DNA of 64,000 bases from Colwellia polaris. GTDB taxonomy: Bacteria; Pseudomonadota; Gammaproteobacteria; Enterobacterales; Alteromonadaceae. Within the stretch, counting starts at the first letter, position 1; each line of letters starts with the position of its first letter. The stretch lies in contig NZ_NBOE01000010.1 in assembly GCF_002104515.1 (NCBI RefSeq), positions 97,864 to 161,863 on the forward strand, read 5' to 3'. This document shows positions 44,781 through 54,162 of this stretch, in pieces. Made by a program: the position numbers and the translations under genes. The notes under the pieces were generated by a model that searched no databases, was not told the origin of the DNA, and worked only from the letters and a program-made list of their open reading frames with translations.

Positions 44781-45293
44781 ATGAAAAATTTATTTACCCA
44801 AACAGGCCTACGTTGGTGGTGGTTAACTGCTATTTTTTTGATTGCTGATCAAGTAACTAAGCAATTAATAGTTAGTAATATGGACTTATATCAATCTATT
44901 GATATATTGCCTTTTTTTAATTTAACTTACGTGCATAACCTAGGCGCAGCTTTTAGCTTTCTGGCTGACCAAGGGGGCTGGCAACGGTGGTTTTTCACTG
45001 CAATAGCCGCTATTGCTAGTATTGTTTTTATTGTTTGGCTTGCAAAAACGCCAAAACAGCAAGTGTTGTTATCAGTAGCATTTGCTTGCATGCTAAGTGG
45101 TGCGGTAGGTAACCTTATTGATCGAGTATTATTTGGTTATGTTATCGACTTTTTAGATTTCTATGGCTTTGGCTATCACTTCCCAGCATTTAATGTTGCA
45201 GACTCAATGATTTTTATTGGTGCCGCTTTAATGATTTTTGATTCATTTAAAAATGGTCAGTCAAACGAAAACAAACAAGATATTAACGCTTAA
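44781..45293 (+). CDS. lspA: Lipoprotein signal peptidase (signal peptidase II)
   Basis: A 170-aa inner-membrane aspartyl protease with four transmembrane helices. The first conserved block is LIADQVTKQLI, then NLTYVHNLGAAFSFLAD. The catalytic Asp residues lie in GNLIDRVLFGYVIDFLD and AFNVADSMI. It cleaves prolipoprotein signal peptides after Lgt modification, so it processes the several lipoproteins in this window, whose products LolCDE then exports. fkpB follows 12 bp later. Confidence 0.97.
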   Translation: MKNLFTQTGLRWWWLTAIFLIADQVTKQLIVSNMDLYQSIDILPFFNLTYVHNLGAAFSFLADQGGWQRWFFTAIAAIASIVFIVWLAKTPKQQVLLSVAFACMLSGAVGNLIDRVLFGYVIDFLDFYGFGYHFPAFNVADSMIFIGAALMIFDSFKNGQSNENKQDINA

Positions 45294-45305
45294 AGAGAAC
45301 ATTAG

Positions 45306-45737
45306 ATGACAAATTTAGTAACAAACGCCTCAGAAATAATTGCCCACATCACCATGAAATTATCAGATGGCTCTGCGGCTGACAGTACAAAAGTAAATAA
45401 AAAACCTGCAAAAATTATTATGGGCGATACCAGTATTTCTCCTGCATTTGAAGCACAATTACTCGGCATGTCGGCTGGTGAAAGTAAAGAGTTTGTTTTG
45501 GCTGCAGCTGACGCATTTGGCGAGCCATTACCTGAAAATATTCACTATATGGATATTAGTAAATTTAGCGATGATGCGCCGGCGGTAGTAGGTAACATTA
45601 TTACTTTTAGTCAACCAGGTGGAGAATTACCCGGTATGATAAAAGACGTTTCAGGTAGTTCAGTGACCATTGACTTTAATCACCCTTTAGCAGGTCAAGA
45701 CGTTACTTTTGTCATTGACGTAGTCGAAGTGCTATAA
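45306..45737 (+). CDS. fkpB: FKBP-type peptidyl-prolyl isomerase FkpB (SlpA)
   Basis: A 143-aa SlyD/SlpA-type FKBP. Segments [36 protein letters not shown], and the inserted-flap end [26 protein letters not shown] match FkpB. The conserved PLAG in the last segment marks SlyD-like enzymes. It lacks the His-rich tail of SlyD and any signal peptide, so it is cytosolic. Its position between lspA and ispH is the conserved gammaproteobacterial location of fkpB. Proline isomerase and chaperone activity follow from the family. Confidence 0.94.
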   Translation: MTNLVTNASEIIAHITMKLSDGSAADSTKVNKKPAKIIMGDTSISPAFEAQLLGMSAGESKEFVLAAADAFGEPLPENIHYMDISKFSDDAPAVVGNIITFSQPGGELPGMIKDVSGSSVTIDFNHPLAGQDVTFVIDVVEVL

Positions 45738-45793
45738 ATAACGAGTTTACGCGAGTAAAACAATTTAATAAGTTAAGCAATATTGAGAATGTT

Positions 45794-46723
45794 ATGGAAA
45801 TTATTTTAGCCAATCCGCGCGGATTTTGTGCAGGGGTTGATAGAGCGATTAGTATCGTTGACCGAGCTTTAGATTTGTTTGAAGCACCAATTTATGTTCG
45901 TCATGAAGTTGTCCATAACAAATTTGTGGTTAATGGTTTAAAAGATCGCGGCGCCGTTTTTGTTGATGAACTCAATGAAGTACCAGACGATAGTACCGTC
46001 ATTTTTAGTGCTCATGGCGTGTCTAAATCTGTTCGTAATGAAGCAAAAAATCGTGGCTTAAAGGTGTTCGATGCCACTTGTCCGCTAGTGACTAAAGTAC
46101 ATATGGAAGTATCAAGAACCAGTAGAAAAGATATTGAATGTATTTTGATTGGCCATGCAGGGCACCCTGAAGTTGAAGGGACCATGGGGCAATACGAAAG
46201 CACAGAAGGTGGCATTTATTTGGTTGAATCTACTGAAGATGTTGCAACATTAGAAATAAAAAATCCTGAGAAACTATATTATTGCAGTCAAACAACGCTA
46301 TCTGTTGATGATACAAGTGATGTTATTGATGCACTAAGAGAAAAGTTCCCTTTAATTCAAGGTCCTCGTAAAGATGATATTTGCTATGCGACGCAAAATC
46401 GTCAAGATGCCGTAAGATCTATTGCGGAGCAAGTTGATTTACTCCTCGTTGTAGGCGCTAAAAATAGCTCAAACTCTAACCGTTTACGCGAGCTCGCTGA
46501 AAAAATTGGTACCACGTCTTATTTAATTGATACCGCGGCCGATATTAATGTTACATGGTTAGAAGGCGTGAAAAAAATAGGAGTAACAGCAGGGGCTTCG
46601 GCACCAGCAATATTAGTTCAACAGGTTATAGAAGCGCTAAAATCCTTTGGTGGACAAGAGGTTATTGAGTATCCTGGCAAAGAAGAAAATACGGTATTTG
46701 CGGTGCCGATAGAATTGCGCTAG
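45794..46723 (+). CDS. ispH: 4-hydroxy-3-methylbut-2-enyl diphosphate reductase
   Basis: A 309-aa iron-sulfur enzyme for the last step of the MEP pathway, yielding IPP and DMAPP. The cluster cysteines appear in [16 protein letters not shown] and [10 protein letters not shown], with the substrate-binding His in YVRHEVVHN and [14 protein letters not shown], and the Ser/Asn clamp [12 protein letters not shown]. Start and length match E. coli IspH (316). It follows fkpB by 56 bp, the conserved order. The pilus operon begins after a 325-bp gap. Confidence 0.97.
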   Translation: MEIILANPRGFCAGVDRAISIVDRALDLFEAPIYVRHEVVHNKFVVNGLKDRGAVFVDELNEVPDDSTVIFSAHGVSKSVRNEAKNRGLKVFDATCPLVTKVHMEVSRTSRKDIECILIGHAGHPEVEGTMGQYESTEGGIYLVESTEDVATLEIKNPEKLYYCSQTTLSVDDTSDVIDALREKFPLIQGPRKDDICYATQNRQDAVRSIAEQVDLLLVVGAKNSSNSNRLRELAEKIGTTSYLIDTAADINVTWLEGVKKIGVTAGASAPAILVQQVIEALKSFGGQEVIEYPGKEENTVFAVPIELR

Positions 46724-46887
46724 TCTAAGGGAATATTATTTGTGGTTATTGCCTGTATTGATTTTGTGAAATATTAACTTCGTAAAGTCGTTTGTAACCG
46801 CAAATTAACGTTGTCGAGTAAAAAGGCAGAAATTAAAGGAACTTACTCGCCATATTTATTAAGGTATGGGTTAATGCCGTTCACAAA

Positions 46888-46903
46888 TGTGATTTTTAAC
46901 ACA
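46888..46903 (+). promoter_or_regulatory. Candidate CRP-type site upstream of the minor-pilin operon
   Basis: TGTGA-N6-ACACA (half-sites TGTGA and near-TCACA) lies about 145 bp before the pilV start, in the 325-bp gap 46724-47048. It matches the cAMP-CRP consensus except one base. The rest of the gap shows no other element I can support. Confidence 0.4.
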
Positions 46904-47048
46904 TATAAGTTACTGTTAAATGAGAAGGCTATTGAAGCTAACTTATATTTTTTTGCGCCTAAAGCAAGTTGTTTAAGATTTGTTCAGCGCTTAACAGTTA
47001 TGACATCATTTCGATTATATTTATTCATATTTGAAGGGAGATTAAATA

Positions 47049-47612
47049 TTGAATAATCCAACTATTTCTACCTCATTACAAAGGCCCTCTTTAAATAAAG
47101 GATTAACATTTATTGAAGTGTTAGTTGCCGTTTTTATTTTAGTTACAGGGATTTTAGGTGCTGTGGCTATGCAAGCATCTGCCAAAAAAGGTAGCTTTGA
47201 CGCAATGCAACGATCGGTTGCTTCTGCATTAGCGCAAGATATTGTCGAGCGAATGCGCAGTAATAATGCGACCGCACTGGGCGGGTATGCCGCAACTAAC
47301 TACGGTGAAGCGCTCGATTCTGCACCCGATAAACGCTGTAGTACTATCGCTGGATTATGTTCTCCAGCTGAAATGGTGATTAATGATAGGTACGAGTGGG
47401 AAGTTTCGCTTATGGGGGCTGATGTTGTGAATGACGGTAATAACCGTGCGGGTTTAACTGGCGTTCGTGGCTGTATAAGCCAAGTCGCTAATGCCATTAC
47501 GGTTGTTGTGAGTTGGGAAGGGCGAACCGAAATTGCTGATGCTGTAAAAGATAGCTGTGGCACGGCGAGTAAAAAAAGGCGGCAAGTTATCGTTGAGGCG
47601 TTTATAAATTAA
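47049..47612 (+). CDS. pilV: Type IV pilus minor pilin PilV
   Basis: A 187-aa type IV pilin-like protein with the prepilin cleavage site at LNKG^LTFIEV, followed by the hydrophobic helix LVAVFILVTGILGAVAMQ. The segment SVASALAQDIVERMRSNNATALGGYA is typical of PilV, and the C-terminus has Cys pairs. It is a minor pilin that primes pilus assembly with PilW, PilX and PilY1. The start is TTG at 47049 with GGGAG upstream. First gene of a six-gene transcript; pilW begins one base after its stop. Confidence 0.93.
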   Translation: MNNPTISTSLQRPSLNKGLTFIEVLVAVFILVTGILGAVAMQASAKKGSFDAMQRSVASALAQDIVERMRSNNATALGGYAATNYGEALDSAPDKRCSTIAGLCSPAEMVINDRYEWEVSLMGADVVNDGNNRAGLTGVRGCISQVANAITVVVSWEGRTEIADAVKDSCGTASKKRRQVIVEAFIN

Positions 47613-47613
47613 T

Positions 47614-48570
47614 ATGAAGAATCAACTTGGTTATACCTTAATTGAGATTTTTATTTCTTTGGCTATTGGATTAGCGCTTTTTGCTGGTGTTTTAAGTGTT
47701 TTCGTTGGTATGAAGACCACAACCCAAGAAACTGCAACTTATGGCGAATTGCAAGAGAATGGTCGTTTTGCATTGTCTGTTTTGAGTGATGATTTACTAA
47801 GGCAAAATTTTTGGGGAGACTATACCGGAACATTAGATGATTCAATGTTGAATGGTGTTCCTGGACTGCCAGGTAATGAGTGTGTAGGTGAGGGCTTAAA
47901 TAACGGTACTTTTCCTAACCCTATTGGACACTTTAGAACTATATGGGGCCAAGAAGTATCTTCTAGCGCTGTTATGGGCTGTATTGATGATGCAAAAACA
48001 GGTTCTGACATCTTACAACTAAAGCGCGCGGTATCTAATCCTCTAACCGTTAGTTCTAACAACAATTATTATATTATTTCAAATTTAAATGAAGCTGAAA
48101 TTTTCACTGGCGGCGCTATCCCAGTTATACCGAATAGCCAGCTTTGGGAATATCAACATCATATTTACTATATTAGAGATGAGGCGCAAGGAAACAATAC
48201 CGTACCCGTTTTAATGCAAGGTCGCTTGACGACAAATATGACATTTGCTCCTATTATTGACGGTATTGAAAGGATTCGTTTTATGTATGGCATAGATACC
48301 GACATACCAGGTAGTGCAGGATACGGAATTGTTGACGCCTTTGTTTCTGCGGAGAACATGACACTCAATCAATGGGATAACGGGAATAATAATAGGATTT
48401 TAGCCGTACGAATTTATGTATTGTCTCGTAGTATTCTCCCAGATAGTAAATATACTAATACCAACACTTATAATTTAGGTGATGTTGCCGTTACGTTTAA
48501 TGATAATTACCGTCGTCTACTCTTTAATTCTACAGTAACTCTATATAATGCGGGGGTCGACTCATGGTAG
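47614..48570 (+). CDS. pilW: Type IV pilus minor pilin PilW
   Basis: A 318-aa minor pilin with the prepilin site QLG^YTLIEIF and N-helix ISLAIGLALFAGVLSVF. PilW features include ATYGELQENGRFALSVLSDDL, which aligns with the family hallmark QENGRxAL, and a large C-terminal beta-rich domain with IERIRFMYGIDTD and LAVRIYVLSRS. It acts with PilV, PilX and PilY1 in the pilus tip complex. The hydrophobic start follows MKNQ. The gene overlaps pilX by 7 bp, consistent with coupled translation. Confidence 0.92.
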   Translation: MKNQLGYTLIEIFISLAIGLALFAGVLSVFVGMKTTTQETATYGELQENGRFALSVLSDDLLRQNFWGDYTGTLDDSMLNGVPGLPGNECVGEGLNNGTFPNPIGHFRTIWGQEVSSSAVMGCIDDAKTGSDILQLKRAVSNPLTVSSNNNYYIISNLNEAEIFTGGAIPVIPNSQLWEYQHHIYYIRDEAQGNNTVPVLMQGRLTTNMTFAPIIDGIERIRFMYGIDTDIPGSAGYGIVDAFVSAENMTLNQWDNGNNNRILAVRIYVLSRSILPDSKYTNTNTYNLGDVAVTFNDNYRRLLFNSTVTLYNAGVDSW

Positions 48571-49097
48571 CTTATAACTATAAGCGTAATGGATTTATAA
48601 TCCGTCGTAATTTACGTAATCAAACCGGAGTTGTGCTCATTGTAGCGCTTGTTTTTTTGATTGCACTAACGGCTGTTGCTGCTGCATTAATGCAAAACTC
48701 AACCACTGATATGAAAATGTCCGGTGCAAGTGAAGAAAAGGTTGTGGCTACACAAGAAGCAATAAGTGCGAGTGATGAAGTGATTTTTCGACAAGTAAAT
48801 GCTGCAGTTGGAAATAATAAGTTTGCTTTACCCATCGTTCGCTTTAAAGACGATGATTTTAGAAATGTTACTGGCAGTTTAAATATAACAAACACCGGTA
48901 CTGATACCACGGCAAATATAAATATTGCCAATAATGAACTCGAGTTAGAACCAGATTGCCCCCACTCCAGATCTGCTTCATCAGCTCAAGTATTTACTTG
49001 TAATGTTATACGCGTTCAAGTGGTCCGTACGTATGGACGAAAAAACAGCAATGAAGTTGAAGTAAATACAGGCGTTGCTCAGCAACTTTTACGATAA
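48564..49097 (+). CDS. pilX: Type IV pilus minor pilin PilX
   Basis: A 177-aa PilX-type protein. The N-terminus reads RNLRNQTGVVLIVALVFLIA, with the PilX N-terminal hallmark (Q-x-G-VVLIVALVFLIALT), followed by NSTTDMKMSGASEEKVVA. The remainder is a short, poorly conserved domain with two Cys (CPH and TCNV). Unlike standard pilins it has no Glu5 and its leader is long, as usual for PilX. It belongs to the minor pilin complex that primes pilus polymerisation. pilY1 follows 36 bp on. Confidence 0.88.
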   Translation: MVAYNYKRNGFIIRRNLRNQTGVVLIVALVFLIALTAVAAALMQNSTTDMKMSGASEEKVVATQEAISASDEVIFRQVNAAVGNNKFALPIVRFKDDDFRNVTGSLNITNTGTDTTANINIANNELELEPDCPHSRSASSAQVFTCNVIRVQVVRTYGRKNSNEVEVNTGVAQQLLR

Positions 49098-49133
49098 CTT
49101 TTTGGTGTTTAGCTAAATATTGGAGTTAAAAAA

Positions 49134-52100
49134 ATGAAAAAGATTTTATCTACAAGCCTACTTCTTTTAGTCTCATGTATCTCATTTGGTGAGGATATAG
49201 AATTATACATAAGTAATGCGGTAAAGCTTGCTGGCAGTAAAACTCAGGTGCTTATAATTTTTGATAATTCAGGCAGTATGGGAACAACGCTTTCCGTGAA
49301 AGAAGATTATGATCCTACAAAAACTTACCCCGCTGTAGGTGGTGATAACTTACTTAACGAACGTTATATCTACTTTAGTAAAGGTGGAGCTGATGGAACT
49401 TCCGGTTTACCCGTTCCTGACAGTAACAGTGAGACTCGACGTTTTTTAAAGTCGATTAATAGTTGTGAAACGGCCAAAAACATTTTAGCTGAAAACGGTT
49501 TTTATTCTGGTCATATTAGAGAGTATAGCTTTAAAGGCGCATCGGGTAGTTGGAGTGAAATTCCAGATAACAATGGCGCTAATATTAACGTTATTGATTG
49601 TGAAGATGATGTATTAAAGTCTGATCCTTCAAATATTGACAGCCTTCCTGATGGTTACCCAATCAATTATGTTGGGACTGAACTTCTTCCTATTTACCAT
49701 AGCCCAATTAAATTAACTTCTGATGTGGATTGGTCAGGTCAGTTTGTTACGCTTTACTCTGATAATTACTTACGCTGGCACCATGGCGAGAATATTGCGC
49801 AAAAATCGACAACTCGCATGGAAATTGCGAAAAAAAGTATATCTAATGTAGTTAAAGCCGCTCCGTCGATTGATTTCGGACTACAGGTTTTTAATTATGA
49901 CTATGGCGATGCTGCAAATAATGCCAACGGTGGGCGTGTTGCTTTTGGTATTCAACCGATGACAAGTGCCAGTGAAGCTGAATTTTTAGATATAGTAAAT
50001 AACGAAGTGTCGGCCAGAACTTGGACACCTTTATGTGAATCACTTTATGAAGCGCAACAATATTTTGCGGGAAAAAGTGTCGATTTTGGTAATGATGATG
50101 TAAATCTATATAATCGCTTTGGATTTCTTACTTACAGAAAAAATGTCCCCCCAAGAGATACTTCAATTGAATCATCTGGTAAATATATTAGCCCTTTTTC
50201 AAATTGTAGTAGCAAAGCGTTTGTTATCTTAATTACCGATGGCGTACCTTCATATGATAATGGTGCCGATAGTAAAATTGAAGCATTAACAACTATTGAT
50301 GAAGGCGAAACAGTTAATTTTAGTGGCAGTAAGTTTGGTGGTAATTATCTAGCAGGCCTTGCTGAATGGATGAATGAAAATGATCTCAACACTTCTTTAC
50401 CTGGCAGACAAACAGTTTCAACCTATACCATTGGCTTTAGTGAAGGTGCACTTGATGCCGCACCATTATTAAAAAGAACAGCAGAGTTAGGTGGTGGAGA
50501 TTATTATCCAGCTACCGATAGTGCTCAGCTCACCTCGGCATTGTTAAATGCTTTAGAAAGTTTAGAGCCTAGTAATGACAGCTTAACTTCAGCTTCTGTG
50601 GCTGCCAACAACTTTGACAGAACCGAAACTTTAAACTCTGTTTATTATGCAATGTTTCAACCTGAAAATGGGCCTCGCTGGCAAGGAAACCTTAAGAAAT
50701 ATAAGGTGGTTGATGGCAATCAAGTGGGTAAGCATGACAAGTTAGCGCTTGATTCGAGTAATGGACATTTCTCTTCAAGTGTAACAAGTTTTTGGTCGCC
50801 AGATAACGCTAAAGATGGTGATAAAGTACCTGAAGGCGGCGTGGCTGAAATGTTACGTAATAAAAGTAATCGTGTTATTTACAGTGATATTGGTGCAAGC
50901 GGCTCCTTAGAGCTTTTAACTAAAGCGCAAGCGGAAGTATCGTTTGGTGGTAATGTTGCGTTAGCTACAGAAATGGATGTACATGTTGATGATGTTGATG
51001 CTTATTTAAACTGGGCAAAAGGGCAAAATGTCGATAATGTAAAACTGTCAGATGGCACTGTGCCGAGTATTCGTCCCGATGTTTTTGCCGACCCTCTGCA
51101 CTCAAAACCTCTCGTTGTAAATTACGGTGACAGTATTCGAATACTGATAGGGACTAATGCCGGTGTACTTCACATGTTTGAAGATAATGGTGGAACAGTT
51201 GATGAAAGTTGGGCTTTTATGCCAAAAGAGTTTTTTAAGAAGATTAAACCGTTACGTCAAAACTACTCTACAGCTGAAAAAGTTTATGGTGTAGATGGCA
51301 ATATTACATCATATACACAAGATAAAAATGGTGATGGGATCATTAATGGTACTGATAAAGTATGGGTGTTTTTTGGTCTGCGACGTGGTGGCACTTCATA
51401 CTACGCATTAGACATTAGTGACCCGAGTACGCCAGACAAGCTTTGGCACATTGATGCATCGTCAGCAGGGTTTGATGACTTAGGCCAATCTTGGTCTCAG
51501 CCAAAGTTAGGTTACTCTAAAGCAAATATAACAGGTTCCGGAGAAACCGCTGTTGCAGCACCTGTACTATTTTTCGGCGGTGGTTATGATGAAAGTAAAG
51601 ATGCAGATACACCTGGTGTGACTGACTCAGTAGGTCGTGCTATATATATGATAGATGCTCAATCAGGGACATTACTATGGAGCTTAGCACCAGAAAATGG
51701 CAGCACAGCTTTTAGTGGTACTGATAGTATTCCCTCTAGTATAGGAATTTTAGATAGTGATGGAGATGGGTTAACCGATCGCCTGTATACTGGAGATACA
51801 GGTGGTAATATTTGGCGTGTAGATATGCCAAGCGCTAATCCCAGCGACACTGAAGATCCATGGACAGTTTTTAAATTAGCAAACTTAGGTGGAACAACAA
51901 ATAATACTGATTTACGATTTTTCAATGAACCGTCTATTGTGCGGACTTTTATTAGTGAAACTATCGAAACAACCGTTACAGATGAAGATGGTGAAACTCA
52001 AACTATCGTGAGTCACCAAGAAAAACCATACGATGCAATACTTATTGGTAGTGGAGATAGGTCAAACCCATTAGGTTCAGACACAAATGATACCTTCTTT

Positions 52101-52718
52101 ATGATTAAAGATGAAAATATTAAGACGAAATCATTTTATAGCTCAGCTGAACCGGCAGCCCCTGCGGCTCTTTTAAAAAGCGATTTGTATAACTATACAA
52201 ATAACCCTTTTGATCAAACATTAACAACCCAGGCTCGAGAAACATTATCGCTTGCGGTGAGCAATAAGTCTGGCTGGTATATTGATCTTGAGGGCGCAGG
52301 TGAAAAAAGTACAGCAGATGCAATTGTTATTAATGGCGTGGCTTTCTTTACAACATTCATTCCCCCTAATTTAGACCCTAATATTGTGCGTTGTGAACAA
52401 CCTAATGGTACTGGTTTACTATATGGCGTTGATTTAGCGTTAGGTACTGCAGTATATAATTGGAAGAATAATACTGGGGATGGCGACGGAGATGGAGATG
52501 GAGACGGCGATGGCGACGAGACTTCAGAAGGTCCTCCTGATGATGCGACAAGAACTACTATTATTAGTGAACAGTTTCTTGGAGCACCTACGTTAATTGT
52601 TGTTCCAGATGGTACAGGTGAAACGGTTGGTAATATCATTGTGGGACGAAAAGTGGTAAATACACCTTTTACCCTACAAACAATGAGAACATATATGTAC
52701 ATTAAAGAGGAACAGTAA
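49134..52718 (+). CDS. pilY1: Type IV pilus tip adhesin/biogenesis factor PilY1
   Basis: A 1194-aa exported protein with a signal peptide at 1-19. The N-terminal half holds a von Willebrand A-like domain with MIDAS residues in IFDNSGSMG (DNSGS at 43-47). The C-terminal half is a PilY1 beta-propeller (VNYGDSIRILIGTNAGVLHMF). It has EF-hand-like calcium loops at about 729 (DKNGDGIINGTD) and 873 (DSDGDGLTD), followed by a Gly-Asp repeat at 1115-1128 that is unlike most PilY1 proteins. PilY1 sits at the pilus tip, and calcium binding affects pilus extension and retraction. Its stop overlaps the pilE start (TAATG). Confidence 0.93.
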   Translation: MKKILSTSLLLLVSCISFGEDIELYISNAVKLAGSKTQVLIIFDNSGSMGTTLSVKEDYDPTKTYPAVGGDNLLNERYIYFSKGGADGTSGLPVPDSNSETRRFLKSINSCETAKNILAENGFYSGHIREYSFKGASGSWSEIPDNNGANINVIDCEDDVLKSDPSNIDSLPDGYPINYVGTELLPIYHSPIKLTSDVDWSGQFVTLYSDNYLRWHHGENIAQKSTTRMEIAKKSISNVVKAAPSIDFGLQVFNYDYGDAANNANGGRVAFGIQPMTSASEAEFLDIVNNEVSARTWTPLCESLYEAQQYFAGKSVDFGNDDVNLYNRFGFLTYRKNVPPRDTSIESSGKYISPFSNCSSKAFVILITDGVPSYDNGADSKIEALTTIDEGETVNFSGSKFGGNYLAGLAEWMNENDLNTSLPGRQTVSTYTIGFSEGALDAAPLLKRTAELGGGDYYPATDSAQLTSALLNALESLEPSNDSLTSASVAANNFDRTETLNSVYYAMFQPENGPRWQGNLKKYKVVDGNQVGKHDKLALDSSNGHFSSSVTSFWSPDNAKDGDKVPEGGVAEMLRNKSNRVIYSDIGASGSLELLTKAQAEVSFGGNVALATEMDVHVDDVDAYLNWAKGQNVDNVKLSDGTVPSIRPDVFADPLHSKPLVVNYGDSIRILIGTNAGVLHMFEDNGGTVDESWAFMPKEFFKKIKPLRQNYSTAEKVYGVDGNITSYTQDKNGDGIINGTDKVWVFFGLRRGGTSYYALDISDPSTPDKLWHIDASSAGFDDLGQSWSQPKLGYSKANITGSGETAVAAPVLFFGGGYDESKDADTPGVTDSVGRAIYMIDAQSGTLLWSLAPENGSTAFSGTDSIPSSIGILDSDGDGLTDRLYTGDTGGNIWRVDMPSANPSDTEDPWTVFKLANLGGTTNNTDLRFFNEPSIVRTFISETIETTVTDEDGETQTIVSHQEKPYDAILIGSGDRSNPLGSDTNDTFFMIKDENIKTKSFYSSAEPAAPAALLKSDLYNYTNNPFDQTLTTQARETLSLAVSNKSGWYIDLEGAGEKSTADAIVINGVAFFTTFIPPNLDPNIVRCEQPNGTGLLYGVDLALGTAVYNWKNNTGDGDGDGDGDGDGDETSEGPPDDATRTTIISEQFLGAPTLIVVPDGTGETVGNIIVGRKVVNTPFTLQTMRTYMYIKEEQ
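52476..52517 (+). repeat. Seven Gly-Asp codon pairs in pilY1
   Basis: A purine-rich 6-bp repeat GGN-GAY, seven copies, encoding (GD)7 near residues 1115-1128 of PilY1. It is in frame, so copy-number change would keep the reading frame. Confidence 0.95.
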
Positions 52719-53125
52719 TGCCAAAAATGAAAGTGTTTAATGGCTTTACATTGGTTGAGTTGTTAATAACCGTTGCTATAGTTGCTATATTGGCAGCTGT
52801 AGCCTTTCCTTCTTATACTGACTTCGTTGCACGCTCAAACCGCACAGAAGCTCAGCGTGAGTTATTGAGAATAGCTAATTTACAAGAGCAGTTTTTTGTC
52901 GATACAAGAGCTTATACCTCGAATATGACAAAGCTAGGGCTTAGTAATGACCCATTTATTACTGAAAATGGTTATTACAGCATAGATGCTGCTTTAGCCA
53001 ATGGTGGCTTTGTATTAACGGCAACAGCATTAGCGCCACAAAGCACTAATGATAGCAGTTGTCAGACTTTATCTGTTAATGAAACAGGAAAAAAACTACC
53101 GGCAAGTGCCTGTTGGGAGCAGTAA
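52718..53125 (+). CDS. pilE: Type IV minor pilin PilE
   Basis: A 135-aa type IV pilin. The cleavage site FNG^FTLVELLITVAIVAILAA is followed by the PilE-type stretch FPSYTDFVARSNRTEAQREL and QEQFFVDTRAYTSNM. The C-terminal region has two Cys (SSCQTL and ASACW) that can form the D-loop disulfide. In PilVWXY1E operons this gene is a minor pilin rather than the main PilA subunit. The TAATG overlap with pilY1 indicates translational coupling. Confidence 0.93.
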   Translation: MPKMKVFNGFTLVELLITVAIVAILAAVAFPSYTDFVARSNRTEAQRELLRIANLQEQFFVDTRAYTSNMTKLGLSNDPFITENGYYSIDAALANGGFVLTATALAPQSTNDSSCQTLSVNETGKKLPASACWEQ

Positions 53126-53126
53126 T

Positions 53127-53444
53127 ATGAAAATATACTTAATAACCTTAATCATTTTAATAAATGCTAGTTTCGATGTTACTGCGGCGAATATCACCGG
53201 TAAGAATTATAGTGTTGATGCTAAGTGCTATGTAGAGCTTGAGGATGGCGAAAAATTAATTTATTTGGCTACGGTTAAAGAACACCAAATTAATACATTA
53301 GTTGATACTATAGCAGGAAAAGAAGTTCCGACACCTTATACTGCAAAGAAGCAACTGGTTCAGAAAGCATTTGAATGTGTTTTGCTTGAATCAAAGTTTA
53401 ACTCAAGAAAAGCGAATGAGTTATTTGAAAAGCAACCGCGTTAG
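53127..53444 (+). CDS. TapY2-like type IV pilus accessory protein
   Basis: A 105-aa exported protein starting at ATG 53127, one base after the pilE stop region; an upstream in-frame extension inside pilE is unlikely to be real. A signal peptide at 1-20 ends SFDVTAA. Mature segments NYSVDAKCYVELEDGEKLIY and KAFECVLLESKF carry two Cys. The size, placement directly after pilE in a pilY1 operon and the conserved KCYVEL resemble TapY2 proteins of Shewanella and related bacteria. I assign this from memory of the family and context; function is unknown. Confidence 0.7.
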   Translation: MKIYLITLIILINASFDVTAANITGKNYSVDAKCYVELEDGEKLIYLATVKEHQINTLVDTIAGKEVPTPYTAKKQLVQKAFECVLLESKFNSRKANELFEKQPR

Positions 53445-53539
53445 AGTAGGGGATGGAGAAATATTGCCTGCCTATTTTTTAACGCTTTGATTAATTTATA
53501 TAATTAATTTAATTCCGCAAGCTTGTTGTTAATTAATAT

Positions 53540-53559
53540 GCCCAGTAACTATACTGGGC
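53540..53559. terminator. Hairpin between tapY2-like and fimT genes
   Basis: An 8-bp stem GCCCAGTA / TACTGGGC with an ACTA loop between convergent genes. No strong T-run on either side, so terminator function is uncertain. Confidence 0.5.
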
Positions 53560-53568
53560 ACTTAGTTA

Positions 53569-54162
53569 TTAACTACATGAAACTGCTGTACCATCTCTAT
53601 TATTATCTTTGCCATCATTATTTGTGTCAGATGTAGCATAAACCCGCCCAGATAACGATACTTCTACCCCTCTTGATAAATTTGCATTATCTTTAGGACA
53701 GTAGCTAAAGTTGCTATTGCCACCTGTTACTAAACGGCCAGTAGGCGCAAATATAATTATGTTCTGGCTAAATTGCAGAGTGTCGCCAGTGGCTATTTTT
53801 CCTTTAACCTTTATTAACTCTTCATTCGCACTAACAAAATTACTATTGTTTGCTAACGTATTGTCGTTATTAATAAAAACACTAATTTCGTTTTGCCAAT
53901 TTGTTGTACAAACAGTGCCATTTAATGGACAAATAGTAACATTTCTCCCACTATTTATAGCGCTGTTTCTAGCTGACAACAATAATCTATGCAGTTCGCT
54001 TACTTCGTTATCGACTCTTGATTGCACGATAAACTGGCTTAAACTAGGACCAGCAACTGCGGTTAATATGCCAATAATAGCAATACCAATAAGTAATTCT
54101 GTTATTGTAAACCCTTTAATAAACTTAGGTTTTATAGATTTTTTAATGTATAACTTAGACAT
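53569..54162 (-). CDS. fimT: FimT/GspH-family type IV pseudopilin (first)
   Basis: A 197-aa prepilin-like protein. The cleavage site is FIKG^FTITELLIGIAIIGILTA, followed by VDNEVSELHRLLLSARNSAI and VTICPLNGTVCTTNW, both typical of the GspH/FimT family (pilin helix, then the Cys-containing ICP block). The C-terminus has VSLSGRVYATSDT, like the FimT GRxR region that binds DNA in Legionella FimT, but Arg is replaced by Tyr. It is convergent with the pilin operon. A second copy lies upstream, also on the minus strand, 288 bp away. Confidence 0.88.
   Translation of the reverse strand: MSKLYIKKSIKPKFIKGFTITELLIGIAIIGILTAVAGPSLSQFIVQSRVDNEVSELHRLLLSARNSAINSGRNVTICPLNGTVCTTNWQNEISVFINNDNTLANNSNFVSANEELIKVKGKIATGDTLQFSQNIIIFAPTGRLVTGGNSNFSYCPKDNANLSRGVEVSLSGRVYATSDTNNDGKDNNRDGTAVSCS

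Noticed and set aside
46811..47056. 81-aa open frame between ispH and pilV
   Set aside because: TTG start, no ribosome site, AT-driven composition, overlaps the pilV start and looks like no family I know. The gap is better read as a regulatory region.
52214..52702. 162-aa minus-strand frame inside pilY1 with a Ser-Pro repeat
   Set aside because: The Ser-Pro run is only the reverse reading of the Gly-Asp codons in pilY1.
53049..53126. N-terminal extension of the TapY2-like protein into pilE
   Set aside because: The extension lies inside pilE in another frame. The ATG at 53127 begins a proper signal peptide, so the shorter form is right.
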